From Pseudacidovorax sp. RU35E (lineage in GTDB: Bacteria; Pseudomonadota; Gammaproteobacteria; Burkholderiales; Burkholderiaceae_C), in assembly GCF_900156165.1 (NCBI RefSeq), contig NZ_FTMY01000015.1, positions 90,672 to 154,671 of the forward strand: 64,000 nt of DNA. The letters run 5' to 3'. Positions within the stretch are counted from its first letter, which is position 1; each line of letters opens with the position of its first letter. Below the pieces are notes generated by a model. It searched no databases and was not told the origin of the DNA. It was given only the letters and a program-made list of their open reading frames with translations. Made by a program: the position numbers and the translations under genes. Positions 9,763 through 19,322 of the stretch are shown one piece after another.

Positions 9763-10494
9763 TCAACACTTGATTCCAACATGCAGGGCCACCACGCCCC
9801 CTGTCATGTTGTGATAGTCCACATGTCCGAAACCGCCCTCTTTCATGAGGGTCTTGAGCGACTCCTGATCCGGATGCATCCGGATGGACTCGGCCAGGTA
9901 ACGGTAGCTGGCGTCGTCGCCCGCCACCGCCTTGCCCAGGCGCGGCAGCACGTTGAAGGAATACCAGTCGTAGGCCTTGCGTAGAGGCTGGGCCACCTGA
10001 GAGAACTCCAGCACCAGCAGCTTGCCGCGCGGACGCAGCACGCGATTCATCTCTTTGAGCGCCGCGTCCTTGTGCGTCATGTTGCGCAGGCCGAAGGCCA
10101 CGGTGACGACGTCGAAATGGTTGTCCGGGAAGGGCAGCTTCTCGGCATCGCAGACCGTGGTGGGCAGCACCACGCCGGCATCGAGCAGGCGCTCGCGGCC
10201 GGTGCGCAGCATGGCCTCGTTGATGTCGGTGTGCACCACCTGGCCGCTGCGGCCCACCTTCTTGGCGAAGGCGAGCGCGAGGTCACCGGTGCCGCCGGCG
10301 ATGTCCAGCACCTTCGAGCCTTCGCGCACGTTCGCGACCATCACGGTGTACGCCTTCCATGCCCGGTGCAGGCCCATGGACATCAGGTCGTTCATCAGGT
10401 CGTAGCGCGGGGCCACGGAATCGAACACGCCGCGCACGCGGCGCGCCTTGTCGCTTTCGTCGACGGTCTCGAAACCGAAGTGGGTGGAACTCAT
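9763..10494 (-). CDS. ubiE: Ubiquinone/menaquinone methyltransferase UbiE
   Basis: This 243-residue class I SAM-dependent C-methyltransferase methylates the benzoquinol ring in ubiquinone synthesis (and demethylmenaquinone where present). The signature [17 protein letters not shown] is followed by the SAM-binding motif [20 protein letters not shown], and by [24 protein letters not shown], both textbook UbiE blocks. The start at the ATG at 10494 gives [13 protein letters not shown], the usual N-terminus; an in-frame upstream start adds 21 unrelated residues. It heads the ubiE / Tim44-like / ubiJ / ubiB run. Confidence 0.96.
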   Translation of the reverse strand: MSSTHFGFETVDESDKARRVRGVFDSVAPRYDLMNDLMSMGLHRAWKAYTVMVANVREGSKVLDIAGGTGDLALAFAKKVGRSGQVVHTDINEAMLRTGRERLLDAGVVLPTTVCDAEKLPFPDNHFDVVTVAFGLRNMTHKDAALKEMNRVLRPRGKLLVLEFSQVAQPLRKAYDWYSFNVLPRLGKAVAGDDASYRYLAESIRMHPDQESLKTLMKEGGFGHVDYHNMTGGVVALHVGIKC

Positions 10495-10584
10495 GGGTCC
10501 GATGTTAGGCGGATCGTGCAGCCTTCCGGCCGACGACCCTTGACAGGCGGCGGACATTCGCGCAGCGCGCGATGCCCGTCGACC

Positions 10585-10998
10585 TCAGGAAGGACTGCAG
10601 GTGGCGGGGCCCGACTTGGGCATGGGCGCATCGCGGTCGACACCCGCTTCGGCGATGCGGCGCTCGTATTCGGCCCAGTGCTCGGACTGGCGCGCGCCCA
10701 GGTCGTAGAGCAGGTCCCAGGAATAGATGCCGCTTTCGTGCCCGTCGCTGAAGAGCGGCTGCACGGCATAGTGGCCCACCAGTTGCAGGTCAACGATCTC
10801 GACCTCGCGCTTGCCCGTTTGCAGGATCTCCTGGCCAGGCCCGTGGCCCTTCACTTCGGCCGAGGGCGAGCTGATGCGCAGCAGTTCGTAGGGGATGCGG
10901 AACACCGCGCCATCGGAAAAGCCCACCTCCAGCACACGCGACTGCGCATGCAGGGTGATGGATTCGGGCGTCGGTGCGCCGGGCTTCAAGCCTGCCAT
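10585..10998 (-). CDS. DUF971 family protein
   Basis: The 137-residue protein belongs to DUF971 (gamma-butyrobetaine hydroxylase N-terminal-like domain). Typical features are PESITLHAQSRVLEVGFSDG near the start, FRIPYELLRISSPSAEVKGHG, and VEIVDLQLVGHYAVQPLFSDGHESGIYSW, which is the domain core. The C-terminal tail (about residues 115-137) is polar. No enzyme activity is established for the stand-alone bacterial form; relatives have been linked to iron-sulphur proteins and to ubiquinone gene neighbourhoods. The ATG at 10998 fits the family N-terminus. It lies 90 bases before ubiE. Confidence 0.88.
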   Translation of the reverse strand: MAGLKPGAPTPESITLHAQSRVLEVGFSDGAVFRIPYELLRISSPSAEVKGHGPGQEILQTGKREVEIVDLQLVGHYAVQPLFSDGHESGIYSWDLLYDLGARQSEHWAEYERRIAEAGVDRDAPMPKSGPATCSPS

Positions 10999-11023
10999 GC
11001 GGAAGATTCCTTGCTCATCGAGA

Positions 11024-11458
11024 TCAACGGCGCGCGAGCGCGGCCACCATGGCCGCCTCCGCCGCGGGCAGGCGGGCCTGCACGTCCTGCTCGCGCGCGA
11101 TGTCGCGCGCACGGCGCGCCTCGGCCCACACGGGCGAGGGAAAGTGGCTGTCCCAGTCGAAGCGCGCGATCACGTGCCAGTGCAGGTGCGGGACCATGTT
11201 GCCGAGCGTGGCCACGTTCATCTTGGCGGGCGCCAGCGCATCGCGCAGCGCACGCTCCACGGCCACCACCACGCGCATGCACTCGGCACGCTCGTCGTCC
11301 GGCAGGTCGGAGAACTCGACCACGTGCGCCGTCCACACCACGCGGTAGAAGGCCGGAAAGCCCGCCTCCTGTGCATGGATCACGCGCCACTGCGCGCCCT
11401 GTGCGACCACGCGGCCGCCCCGCTCGTCGCACAGCGGGCAGCCTGCGACCACGCTCAC
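11024..11458 (-). CDS. HIT family hydrolase
   Basis: The 144-residue protein carries the histidine-triad motif [10 protein letters not shown] around residues 92-101, in which the middle His is the catalytic residue of nucleotidyl hydrolases and transferases. An N-terminal CPLC pair (residues 7-10) resembles the zinc-binding element of some HIT proteins. The GTG start overlaps the stop of the preceding oxidoreductase by four bases (GTGA), which fixes the start. The cellular substrate is unknown; family members cleave AMP-lysine, Ap4A or similar adducts. Confidence 0.9.
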   Translation of the reverse strand: MSVVAGCPLCDERGGRVVAQGAQWRVIHAQEAGFPAFYRVVWTAHVVEFSDLPDDERAECMRVVVAVERALRDALAPAKMNVATLGNMVPHLHWHVIARFDWDSHFPSPVWAEARRARDIAREQDVQARLPAAEAAMVAALARR

Positions 11459-14400
11459 ACCAGCACCCGCTCGATCCCGCCCGCGTTGGCGGCGGACACG
11501 TATTCGGGCATCCAGTTCTCGCCCAGGATGCGGCGCGCCATCTCGACCACGATGTAGTCTGCTTCGAGCAGGCCGTTGTTCAGGTCATTGCCGTAGCGCG
11601 ACAGGCCCTGCAGGCAGCTCGGGCAGCTGGTGAGGATCTTCACGTCGCCCTGCGCCGGCAGCGCATGGGCGGCGCGCAGCGCGGCCTCGCCCTTCTTCAG
11701 CTCTTCTTCCTTGCGAAAGCGGATCTGCGTGGAGATGTCCGGGCGCGTCACGCCCAGCGTGCCGGATTCGCCACAGCAGCGGTCGCTCTTGAGCACCTGG
11801 TCGCCCACCAGCGACTTCACGGTCTTCATCGGATCCTGCAGCTTCATGGGCGTGTGGCAGGGGTCGTGGTACAGGTAGGCGGCGGCGTTGGCCTCCAGCT
11901 TGATGCCCTTCTCCAGCAGGTACTCGTGGATGTCGATGATCCGGCAGCCGGGGAAGATCTTGTCGAACTGGTAGCCCTGCAGCTGGTCGTAGCAGGTGCC
12001 GCAGCTCACCACCACGGTCTTGATGTCCAGGTAGTTGAGCGTGTTGGCCACGCGGTGGAACAGCACCCGGTTGTCCGTGATCATCTGCTCGGCCTTGTCG
12101 AACTGGCCCGAGCCACGCTGCGGATAGCCGCAGCACAGATAGCCCGGCGGCAGCACCGTCTGCACGCCGGCATGCCACAGCATGGCCTGCGTCGCCAGGC
12201 CCACCTGCGAGAACAGCCGCTCCGAGCCGCAGCCCGGGAAGTAGAAGACCGCCTCGGTCTCCGGCGTCGTGGCCTTGGGGTCGCGGATGATCGGGACGTA
12301 GTCGGCGTCCTCGATGTCCAGCAGCGCGCGGGCCGTCTTCTTGGGCAGGCCGCCGGGCATCTTCTTGTTGACGAAGTGGATGACCTGTTCCTTGATCGGC
12401 GCCGTGCCCAGGCTGGCCGGCGGATGCGCGGTCTGCTTCTTGGCCGCGGGACGCAGCAGGTCGTTGGCCAGGCGCTGCGCCTTGAAGCCCACTTCCACCA
12501 TGCCGGTGCGCATGGCCTTGATGGTCGACGGATTGGTCGCGTTCAGGAAGAACATGGCCGCCGCGTTGCCGGGGCGGAAGCTCTTCTGGCCCATCTTGCG
12601 CAACAGGTTGCGCATGTTCATCGACACGTCGCCGAAGTCGATCTTCACCGGGCAGGGCGTCAGGCACTTGTGGCACACCGTGCAGTGGTCGGCCACGTCC
12701 TCGAACTCCTGCCAGTGCTGGATCGACACGCCGCGGCGCGTCTGCTCCTCGTACAGGAAGGCCTCGACCAGCAGCGAGGTGGCGAGGATCTTGTTGCGCG
12801 GGCTGTAGAGCAGGTTGGCGCGCGGCACATGCGTGGCGCACACCGGCTTGCACTTGCCGCAGCGCAGGCAGTCCTTCACCGAGTCGGCAATGGCGCCGAT
12901 GTCGGACTGCTGCATGATGATCGACTCGTGCCCCATCAGCCCGAAACTGGGCGTATAGGCATTGGTCAGGTCGGCATGACGGGCATCGGCCGGCGCCGCA
13001 TCGCCGCGCAGCAGCTTGCCCTTGTTGAAGCGGCCTTCCGGATCGACCTGCTGCATGTACTGCGCGAAGGGCGCCAGCTCCTCGTCGGACAGGAACTCCA
13101 GCTTGGTGATGCCGATGCCGTGCTCGCCCGAGATCACGCCGTCCAGGCTGCGGGCGAGCTTCATGATGCGCTCCACGGCCTCGTGGGCCGTCTGCAGCAT
13201 CTCGTAGTCGTCGCTGTTGACGGGGATGTTGGTGTGCACATTGCCGTCGCCAGCATGCATGTGCAGCGCCACCCATACACGGCCCTTGAGCACGCGCTTG
13301 TGGATGGCCTCGCACTCGGCCAGGATGGGCGCGAACTCGCTGCCGCCGAAGATCTTGGCCAACGGCGCGCGGATCTCGGTCTTCCAGCTGGCGCGCAGCG
13401 AGTGGTCCTGCAGTTGCGGGAACAGCGCTTCCACGTCGCCCAGCCAGCTCTGCCAGCGGCCGCGCACCTCGCGCACCAGGGCCACGGCCTGCTGGACGCG
13501 GCCTTCCAGCAGCTCGGCGGCGGGAATCTCGTGCGCGTCGTCGCTCTTGCCCAGCGGCAGGTTGCCGCGCGAGAGGAAGGCCTCCAGCTCGTGCGTGAGT
13601 CGGATCTTGTTGCGCAGCGACAGTTCGATGTTGATGCGCTCGATGCCGTCGGTGTACTCGGCCATCCGCGGGAGCGGGATCACCACGTCCTCATTGATCT
13701 TGAAGGCGTTGGTGTGGCGGCTGATGGCCGCGGTGCGCTTGCGGTCCAGCCAGAACTTCTTGCGCGCCTCGGGGCTGATGGCAATGAAGCCCTCGCCCGA
13801 GCGCGAGTTGGCGATGCGCACCACCTCGCTGGTGACGCGGGCCACGGCGTCGGCATCGTCGCCGCTGATGTCGCCGAAGAGCACCATCTTGGGCAGGCCG
13901 CCGCCGTGCTTCTTGCTCTTGGTGGCATAGCCCACGGCCTTGAGGTAGCGGTCGTCCAGGTGCTCCAGCCCCGCGAGCAGCACGCCCGAGCGCTTCTGCT
14001 CCGCGAACATGAAGTCCTTGATCTCGACGATCGAGGGCACGGCGTCCTTGGCATTGCCGAAGAACTCCAGGCAGACGGTTCGCGTGTGCGCCGGCATGCG
14101 GTGCACCACCCAGCGGCAGCTGGTGATCAGGCCGTCGCAGCCTTCCTTCTGGATGCCGGGCAGGCCGGCCAGGAACTTGTCGGTGACATCCTTGCCCAGG
14201 CCTTCCTTGCGGAAGGTGCGGCCAGGGATCTCCAGGCGCTCGGTTCGCAGGGGCGTGCGGCCGTCGGCGGCAAAGTACTGCAGCTCGAAGACCGCGCTGT
14301 CGACGTCGTGGATCTTGCCCAGGTTGTGGCCCAGGCGCGTGACTTCCAGCCACTCGGCCTGCGGCGTGACCATGCGCCAGGAGGCCAGGTTGTCCAGCGC

Positions 14401-15333
14401 CGTGCCCCACAGCACGGCCTTCTTGCCGCCGGCGTTCATGGCCACGTTGCCGCCCACGCAGGACGCCTCGGCCGAGGTCGGGTCGACCGCGAAGACGAAG
14501 CCCGCCCGCTCGGCCGCATCGGCCACGCGCTGCGTCACCACACCGGCCTCGGTCCAGATGGTGGGCACCGGGCCGTCCAGGCCGGGCAGGCTCACCATCT
14601 CGACCTCGGTCATGGCCTCGAGCTTCTCGGTGTTGATCACCACGCTCTTCCAGGTCAGCGGAATGGCGCCGCCGGTGTAGCCGGTGCCGCCCCCGCGCGG
14701 AATGATGGTGAGGCCGAGCTCGATGCAGGCGGCCACCAGCGCGGCCATCTCGGCCTCGGTGTCGGGCACCAGCACGACGAAGGGGTATTCCACCCGCCAG
14801 TCTGTGGCGTCGGTCACGTGGGCCACGCGCGAGAGGCCGTCGAATTTGATGTTGTCGCGCGCCGTGCAGCGACGCAGCACGCGCTGGGCCTTCTGACGCA
14901 GGGCCGCGAGTTCGTCGAAGTGGGCGGAGAAGCCGTCGATGGCCTGCTGCACCAGCACCAGCAGCTCGCCCACCAGCGTGTCGCGCTGAGCGTCGTCCTG
15001 CGGCGTGCGGCGGCGCTGCACCTCGGCCAGGCGGTGGCGCAGGGCCTCGACCAGCTGGCCGCGGCGGCGCGGGTTGTCCAGCAGGTCGTCCACCAGGTAG
15101 GGATTGCGCTGCACCACCCAGATGTCGCCCAGCACCTCGTACAGCATGCGGGCGGAGCGGCCCGTGCGGCGCTCGTCGCGCAGGCTCTGCAGCAGCTCCC
15201 AGGCCCGGCTGCCGAGCAGGCGGATCACGATCTCGCGATCGGAGAAGCTGGTGTAGTTGTACGGAATCTCGCGCAGACGCGCCGGCTCGGCGGCCTGCGA
15301 CAGCAGCGCATTGAGCGCGGTCGGGGCATTCAT
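11455..15333 (-). CDS. DUF3683 FAD-linked oxidoreductase fused to GlpC-type iron-sulphur domains
   Basis: This 1292-residue protein combines, in order, a DUF3683 N-terminal region (about 1-140), a PCMH-type FAD-binding domain (about 160-360; [16 protein letters not shown]), a FAD-linked oxidase C-terminal domain with [15 protein letters not shown] and [14 protein letters not shown], two 4Fe-4S motifs ([11 protein letters not shown] near residue 822, [12 protein letters not shown] near 880), and two CCG domains ([10 protein letters not shown] near 1066, CCGESGTLG near 1186). This is the layout of D-lactate or glycolate dehydrogenases joined to their electron-transfer subunit. The substrate is likely a 2-hydroxy acid, but this is inferred. 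Coupled by GTGA overlap to the HIT gene. Confidence 0.9.
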   Translation of the reverse strand: MNAPTALNALLSQAAEPARLREIPYNYTSFSDREIVIRLLGSRAWELLQSLRDERRTGRSARMLYEVLGDIWVVQRNPYLVDDLLDNPRRRGQLVEALRHRLAEVQRRRTPQDDAQRDTLVGELLVLVQQAIDGFSAHFDELAALRQKAQRVLRRCTARDNIKFDGLSRVAHVTDATDWRVEYPFVVLVPDTEAEMAALVAACIELGLTIIPRGGGTGYTGGAIPLTWKSVVINTEKLEAMTEVEMVSLPGLDGPVPTIWTEAGVVTQRVADAAERAGFVFAVDPTSAEASCVGGNVAMNAGGKKAVLWGTALDNLASWRMVTPQAEWLEVTRLGHNLGKIHDVDSAVFELQYFAADGRTPLRTERLEIPGRTFRKEGLGKDVTDKFLAGLPGIQKEGCDGLITSCRWVVHRMPAHTRTVCLEFFGNAKDAVPSIVEIKDFMFAEQKRSGVLLAGLEHLDDRYLKAVGYATKSKKHGGGLPKMVLFGDISGDDADAVARVTSEVVRIANSRSGEGFIAISPEARKKFWLDRKRTAAISRHTNAFKINEDVVIPLPRMAEYTDGIERINIELSLRNKIRLTHELEAFLSRGNLPLGKSDDAHEIPAAELLEGRVQQAVALVREVRGRWQSWLGDVEALFPQLQDHSLRASWKTEIRAPLAKIFGGSEFAPILAECEAIHKRVLKGRVWVALHMHAGDGNVHTNIPVNSDDYEMLQTAHEAVERIMKLARSLDGVISGEHGIGITKLEFLSDEELAPFAQYMQQVDPEGRFNKGKLLRGDAAPADARHADLTNAYTPSFGLMGHESIIMQQSDIGAIADSVKDCLRCGKCKPVCATHVPRANLLYSPRNKILATSLLVEAFLYEEQTRRGVSIQHWQEFEDVADHCTVCHKCLTPCPVKIDFGDVSMNMRNLLRKMGQKSFRPGNAAAMFFLNATNPSTIKAMRTGMVEVGFKAQRLANDLLRPAAKKQTAHPPASLGTAPIKEQVIHFVNKKMPGGLPKKTARALLDIEDADYVPIIRDPKATTPETEAVFYFPGCGSERLFSQVGLATQAMLWHAGVQTVLPPGYLCCGYPQRGSGQFDKAEQMITDNRVLFHRVANTLNYLDIKTVVVSCGTCYDQLQGYQFDKIFPGCRIIDIHEYLLEKGIKLEANAAAYLYHDPCHTPMKLQDPMKTVKSLVGDQVLKSDRCCGESGTLGVTRPDISTQIRFRKEEELKKGEAALRAAHALPAQGDVKILTSCPSCLQGLSRYGNDLNNGLLEADYIVVEMARRILGENWMPEYVSAANAGGIERVLV

Positions 15334-15393
15334 CGGGGGAAGGCGCCACGGCAGGGCGCCTCGCGCCCTTGAACCGGGGGGCGGATTTTAGTC

Positions 15394-15410
15394 GCCGCCC
15401 TCATGGCGGC
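15394..15410 (-). other. Small hairpin upstream of the DUF3683 gene
   Basis: GCCGCC and GGCGGC form a perfect 6-base stem around CTCAT in the 122-base gap between the VOC gene and the DUF3683 gene. On the minus strand it is followed by a TAAAAT hexamer (15385-15390) that could serve as a -10 box. Both readings are weak. Confidence 0.25.
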
Positions 15411-15455
15411 GCTCGTCAAGGCCCATGCGCGGCCGCGCCCTCCACATCGGGCAGG

Positions 15456-15848
15456 TTAGACCGTGATTTCGATCCGGTTGCCCTCAGGGTCGAGTACCAC
15501 GCTTTCGTAGTAGCCGTCGCCAGTGCGCCGCGGCCCGTCGAGCAACGGCGCGCCCTGGCGCTGCAGATCCTTCGTCAGTGCGTCGACCCGGGCCTCGCTG
15601 CCCACCGCCATGGCCAGATGCGTCAGGCCCATGCGCTGGCTGCCGGGTGCCGCCGCCAGCGGCGCCAGCGTGCTCGTGGTCATGAACTCGATCCGGCCAC
15701 CGTCGCCGAAGGCCACGAAACGGGAGGCGAATCCCTTGGCGGCATTCGTGTAGAGCGACCCGACCTGGCCATCGAAAGCGCGGGCATAGAAGGCGCACAT
15801 GGCGTCCAGATCGTGCACCCAGAGGGCGACATGGTCGATGCGTGGCAT
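15456..15848 (-). CDS. VOC family protein (glyoxalase/dioxygenase fold)
   Basis: The 130-residue protein is a single vicinal-oxygen-chelate unit: MPRIDHVALWVHDLDAMCAF opens the first beta-alpha-beta repeat with a metal-ligand type His, and LTHLAMAV and VVLDPEGNRIEITV form the second, with a terminal Glu in the usual ligand position. It could be a glyoxalase I-like isomerase, a dioxygenase or a resistance protein; two-module pairing indicates a homodimer. It is a lone gene between serA/DUF488 and the DUF3683 oxidoreductase, which gives no clear hint of the substrate. Confidence 0.85.
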   Translation of the reverse strand: MPRIDHVALWVHDLDAMCAFYARAFDGQVGSLYTNAAKGFASRFVAFGDGGRIEFMTTSTLAPLAAAPGSQRMGLTHLAMAVGSEARVDALTKDLQRQGAPLLDGPRRTGDGYYESVVLDPEGNRIEITV

Positions 15849-15890
15849 GGAGGCAATGGAAGACGAGGAAAGTTATGGCAGGAGAGGACG

Positions 15891-16292
15891 TTACGCGGTC
15901 TCATCGCCTGCGAAGACGGCGCCGCGGGCCGCCAGCAGTTCGCGCAGGACCGAGCGATGGCAGCGGCTCTCATGCTCGCAGTAGCAGCCGACGGACAGGT
16001 TGGCGTCGCGCGACAGGACAGCCAGCAGGTCGAGCGACTGCTGAGCCTCCGGCGTGTTCAGCTCCGCCTTGAATTTGCGCACGAAGGCGGACCATTGCTG
16101 CGGCGTCTCGGCCTCGCGTCCCTGCTTCAGGGTGTCGGCAGAGGGCGCCAGGACGGGGAACCAGACGTCGTACCAGTTGCCCGACGAGAACGCCGCCTTG
16201 GACACACCACGGGGCGGGCGGCGGACGGTTCCGATGCGCGTGCCTTCGTCCGCGGCACGCGGCGACCCCTGCTGAACGACTCGAAGTGGCAT
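15891..16292 (-). CDS. DUF488 family protein
   Basis: The 133-residue product matches DUF488: an N-terminal RIGTVRRPPRGV stretch, then NWYDVWFPVLAPS, WSAFVRKFKAEL, and the C-terminal SVGCYCEHESRCHRSVLREL, where the Cys/His-rich CxCEHExxCHR block is the family hallmark. Function is not known. The ATG at 16292 is the first start that precedes the conserved part; a longer reading adds a low-complexity Arg/Ala tail. It is 42 bases upstream of the VOC gene in the same direction. Confidence 0.85.
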   Translation of the reverse strand: MPLRVVQQGSPRAADEGTRIGTVRRPPRGVSKAAFSSGNWYDVWFPVLAPSADTLKQGREAETPQQWSAFVRKFKAELNTPEAQQSLDLLAVLSRDANLSVGCYCEHESRCHRSVLRELLAARGAVFAGDETA

Positions 16293-16434
16293 GGACGCTC
16301 CCGGCAATGACGAGGAGCGCCATCGTACGGGCACCCGAGGCCGGCTCTTGCGGCAGTGGCCGCGGCTTCGGCAGTGCTGCGAGGCGGCCCCGGCGGGACC
16401 CGCAAGCGACGCCGAGGCAGGCGCGGCGCGGCGC

Positions 16435-17667
16435 CTAGAACAGCACCCGGCTCTTGATCGTCCCCGGCACCTTGGCCAGCGCCTCGTGCGCCACGTCGGA
16501 CGACGTCGCATCCACGTCGGTCACCACGTAGCCCACCTTGTCGTTGGTCTGCAGGTACTGCGCCGCGATGTTGATGTGGTGGTCTGCAAACACCTGGTTC
16601 ACGGCCGAAAGCACACCGGGCACGTTGCGATGGATGTGCAGCAGCCGGTGCTTGCCCGGATGCGCCGGCAGCGCCACCTCAGGAAAGTTGACCGAGCGCG
16701 TGGTCGTGCCGTTGTCGCTGTAGCGCACCAGCTTCTCGGCCACCTCGACGCCGATGTTGGCCTGCGCCTCCATGGTCGAGCCACCGATGTGCGGCGTAAG
16801 GATCACGTTGTCCAGCCCGCGCAGCGGCGACTGGAATTCATCCTTGTTGCTCTTGGGCTCCTTGGGAAAGACGTCGATGGCGGCGCCGAGCAGCCGACGC
16901 TCGCGCAGGGCCGCGGCCAGCGCTTCGATGACCACCACCGTGCCGCGTGAGGCATTGATGAGGATGGCGCCCGGCTTCATGGCCGCGATCTCGGCCTCGC
17001 CGACCATCCATTGCGTGGAGGGCAGCTCCGGCACATGCAGGCTCACGATGTCGGACTGGGCCAGCAGCTCATCCAGGCTGCGGGCCTGGCGCGCATTGCC
17101 CAGCGGCAGCTTGGCCACCACGTCGTGGAAGACCACATGCATGCCCAGCGCCTCGGCCAGCACCGACAGTTGCGCGCCGATGGAGCCGTAGCCCACGATG
17201 CCCAGCGTCTTGCCGCGGATCTCGTAGGCGTTGTCGGCGGTCTTGAGCCAGCCGCCGCGATGGGCCGCAGCGTTCTTCTCGGGCACGCCGCGCAGCAGCA
17301 GGATGGCCTCGGCCAGCACCAGCTCTGCCACCGAACGGGTGTTGGAGTACGGCGCGTTGAACACCGCCACCCCATGCTCGCGGGCCGCGTCCAGATCGAT
17401 CTGGTTGGTGCCGATGCAGAAGGCGCCCACGGCCACCAGCTTGGGGGCGGCGGCGAACACCTCGGCCGTGAGCTGCGTGCGCGAGCGGATGCCCAGGAAG
17501 TGGACGTCGGCCAGGCGGGCCTTCAGCTCTTCGCCTTCGAGCGCCCCGGGCAGGACCTCCACCTGCGTGTAGCCGGAGGCCTGCAGCAGTTCGACCGCGG
17601 AAGGATGGATGCCCTCCAGCAACAGGAACCTGATCTTGCCCTTGTCCAGCGAGGTGGTCTTCGTCAT
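16435..17667 (-). CDS. serA: D-3-phosphoglycerate dehydrogenase
   Basis: This 410-residue enzyme oxidises 3-phosphoglycerate in the first committed step of serine synthesis. The NAD-binding motif LGIVGYGSIGAQLSVLAEALG lies near residue 160, with the catalytic Arg in NASRGT and the catalytic His in HIGGST. The last 80 residues form an ACT domain (HRLLHIHRNVPGVLSAVNQV), as in the serine-inhibited E. coli type. I chose the ATG at 17667 because MTKTTSLDKGKIRFLLLEG aligns with the E. coli N-terminus; an ATG nine bases upstream is nearly as good. It is divergent from ugpB. Confidence 0.95.
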   Translation of the reverse strand: MTKTTSLDKGKIRFLLLEGIHPSAVELLQASGYTQVEVLPGALEGEELKARLADVHFLGIRSRTQLTAEVFAAAPKLVAVGAFCIGTNQIDLDAAREHGVAVFNAPYSNTRSVAELVLAEAILLLRGVPEKNAAAHRGGWLKTADNAYEIRGKTLGIVGYGSIGAQLSVLAEALGMHVVFHDVVAKLPLGNARQARSLDELLAQSDIVSLHVPELPSTQWMVGEAEIAAMKPGAILINASRGTVVVIEALAAALRERRLLGAAIDVFPKEPKSNKDEFQSPLRGLDNVILTPHIGGSTMEAQANIGVEVAEKLVRYSDNGTTTRSVNFPEVALPAHPGKHRLLHIHRNVPGVLSAVNQVFADHHINIAAQYLQTNDKVGYVVTDVDATSSDVAHEALAKVPGTIKSRVLF

Positions 17668-17810
17668 GCCTGGCATCAACACGTTGTCAAAACGGTCGAG
17701 TATGGTTGAAGCCTGCTGCACCGCCGCAGCGCATGCGCGCCGCCCTGGCCGCAAAAAGGGTTTCCCCGCTTGAGCTCGGAGTGCCAGCCATGCGACAACC
17801 CGCCGTCATG

Positions 17811-17839
17811 CTGTCACAAGACAGCCATAGTCTTTTCAC
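17811..17839 (+). promoter_or_regulatory. Candidate Pho box (PhoB site) upstream of ugpB
   Basis: Three 7-base half-sites recur every 11 bases: CTGTCAC at 17811, CAGCCAT at 17822 and TTTTCAC at 17833. Compared with the PhoB consensus CTGTCAT they match at 6, 5 and 4-5 positions, and the 4-base A/T-leaning spacer is as expected. It lies 28-56 bases upstream of the ugpB start, with an AGGAG ribosome-binding site in between. E. coli ugp is a Pho regulon operon, which supports the call. Confidence 0.7.
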
Positions 17840-17866
17840 TTTTGTCATTCGCATCCAGGAGTCTTC

Positions 17867-19177
17867 ATGCGATTCACGCAACTTGCTGCAGCCGCCACCG
17901 TGGCCGTCATGGCCGCCGTTCCGGCGCACGCACAGACCGAGATCCAGTGGTGGCACGCCATGAGCGGCCCGCTGGGCGAGTGGGTCAACGACCTCGCCAA
18001 GCAGTACAACGAGAGCCAGAAGGAATACAAGGTGGTGCCCACCTTCAAAGGCACCTATGACGAGTCGATGACCGCCGCCATCGCCGCCTTCCGCTCGGGC
18101 AACGCCCCGCACATCCTGCAGGTGTTCGAAGTGGGCACGGCCACGATGATGGCCTCCAAGGCCGCCATCAAGCCGGTGGCCGAGGTGATGAAGGAAAGCG
18201 GCGTGAGCTTCGATCCCAAGGCCTACATCCCCGCCGTGGCCGGCTACTACACGGCCCCCAACGGCCAGATGCTGAGCCTGCCCTTCAACAGCTCGACGAC
18301 GATCTTTTACTACAACAAGGACGCTTTCAAGGCAGCCGGGCTGGACCCCGAAAAGGCACCGAAGACCTGGCCCGAGGTCGTCGCCGCCGCCGCCAAGCTC
18401 AAGGCCAGCGGCCACAAGTGCCCCTTCACCACCAGCTGGATCAGCTGGACGCAGCTCGAGAGCTTCTCGACCTGGCACAACACGCTGTTCGCGACGCGCA
18501 ACAACGGCTTCGGCGGCACCGACGCGCGCCTGGCCTTCAATTCGCCGCTGCATGTGCGCCACTTCGAGAACCTGGCCAACATGGCCAAGCAGGGCCTGTT
18601 CGTCTACAAGGGCCGTGGCAATGTGCCGGACGCCGCCTTCCCGGCCGGCGAGTGCGCCATGATGACCGGCTCGTCGGGCCTGTACGCCCGCGTGGCCAAG
18701 GACGCCAAGTTCGCCTATGGTCTTTCGGCCCTGCCCTACTACCCCGACGTGGACGGCACGCCCCAGAACACCGTGATCGGCGGCGCCAGCCTGTGGATCA
18801 TGGCGGGCAAGAAGCCGGCCGAGTACAAGGGCGTGGCGGACTTCTTCAAGTTCCTGTCGAACGCCGATGTGCAGTCGGCCAGCCACAAGCGCACCGGCTA
18901 CCTGCCGATCACCCTGGCCGCCTATGAGCTCACCGAGAAGTCCGGCTTCTACAAGGAGAAGCCGGGCACCGACGTGGCCGTGACGCAGATGATCCGCAAG
19001 ACCACCGACAAGTCGCGCGGCATCCGCCTGGGCAACTTCGTGCAGATCCGCACCATCATCGACGAGGAGACCGAGCAGATCTGGTCTGGCAAGAAGAGCG
19101 CCAAGGAGGCGCTGGACGCCGCCGTGCAGCGCGGCAACGAGCAACTGGAGCGATTCCAGAAGGCCACGCGCAGCTGA
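17867..19177 (+). CDS. ugpB: Glycerol-3-phosphate ABC transporter, periplasmic binding protein
   Basis: The 436-residue precursor has a Sec signal peptide (MRFTQLAAAATVAVMAAVPA, cleavage after AHA at residue 22) and a mature family-1 solute-binding protein beginning QTEIQWWHAMSGPLGEWVND, the standard UgpB opening. It delivers sn-glycerol-3-phosphate or glycerophosphodiesters to the UgpAE permease. Order ugpB-A-E-C-Q is the same as in E. coli. A Pho box upstream points to induction by phosphate limitation. Two stem-loops separate it from ugpA, which probably set the excess of binding protein over permease. Confidence 0.95.
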   Translation: MRFTQLAAAATVAVMAAVPAHAQTEIQWWHAMSGPLGEWVNDLAKQYNESQKEYKVVPTFKGTYDESMTAAIAAFRSGNAPHILQVFEVGTATMMASKAAIKPVAEVMKESGVSFDPKAYIPAVAGYYTAPNGQMLSLPFNSSTTIFYYNKDAFKAAGLDPEKAPKTWPEVVAAAAKLKASGHKCPFTTSWISWTQLESFSTWHNTLFATRNNGFGGTDARLAFNSPLHVRHFENLANMAKQGLFVYKGRGNVPDAAFPAGECAMMTGSSGLYARVAKDAKFAYGLSALPYYPDVDGTPQNTVIGGASLWIMAGKKPAEYKGVADFFKFLSNADVQSASHKRTGYLPITLAAYELTEKSGFYKEKPGTDVAVTQMIRKTTDKSRGIRLGNFVQIRTIIDEETEQIWSGKKSAKEALDAAVQRGNEQLERFQKATRS

Positions 19178-19213
19178 CCTTCGCCCCTTGCGCTGTCGCA
19201 TGCGCGACCCCAG

Positions 19214-19236
19214 GTCCCCCCGTGACACCGGGGGAC
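19214..19236 (+). other. Stem-loop between ugpB and ugpA
   Basis: GTCCCCC (19214-19220) pairs with GGGGGAC (19230-19236) around a 9-base loop. It begins 36 bases after the ugpB stop and has no T-run. Such intercistronic stems usually protect the upstream mRNA of binding-protein genes. Confidence 0.45.
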
Positions 19237-19275
19237 GCAGGGGCCGCGAATGTTGACACAACGTAGACTCCCGAC

Positions 19276-19311
19276 CGCCCGCACTGCTCCGCGCTGCGGG
19301 CGTTCCTGTTT
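19276..19311 (+). terminator. Possible attenuator stem-loop before ugpA
   Basis: CGCCCGCA (19276-19283) and TGCGGGCG (19295-19302) form a perfect 8-base stem with an 11-base loop, followed by the T-rich stretch TTCCTGTTT. It ends 12 bases before ugpA. Read-through must occur for permease expression, so partial termination is the likely role. Confidence 0.4.
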
Positions 19312-19322
19312 CTCGATGCCCC

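Noticed and set aside
10072..15372. A 1766-codon open frame on the plus strand
   Set aside because: It is opposite ubiE, DUF971, HIT and the DUF3683 gene. It is low-complexity, rich in His, Gln, Ala and Arg, and shows no domain. It is a shadow of GC-rich codon use.
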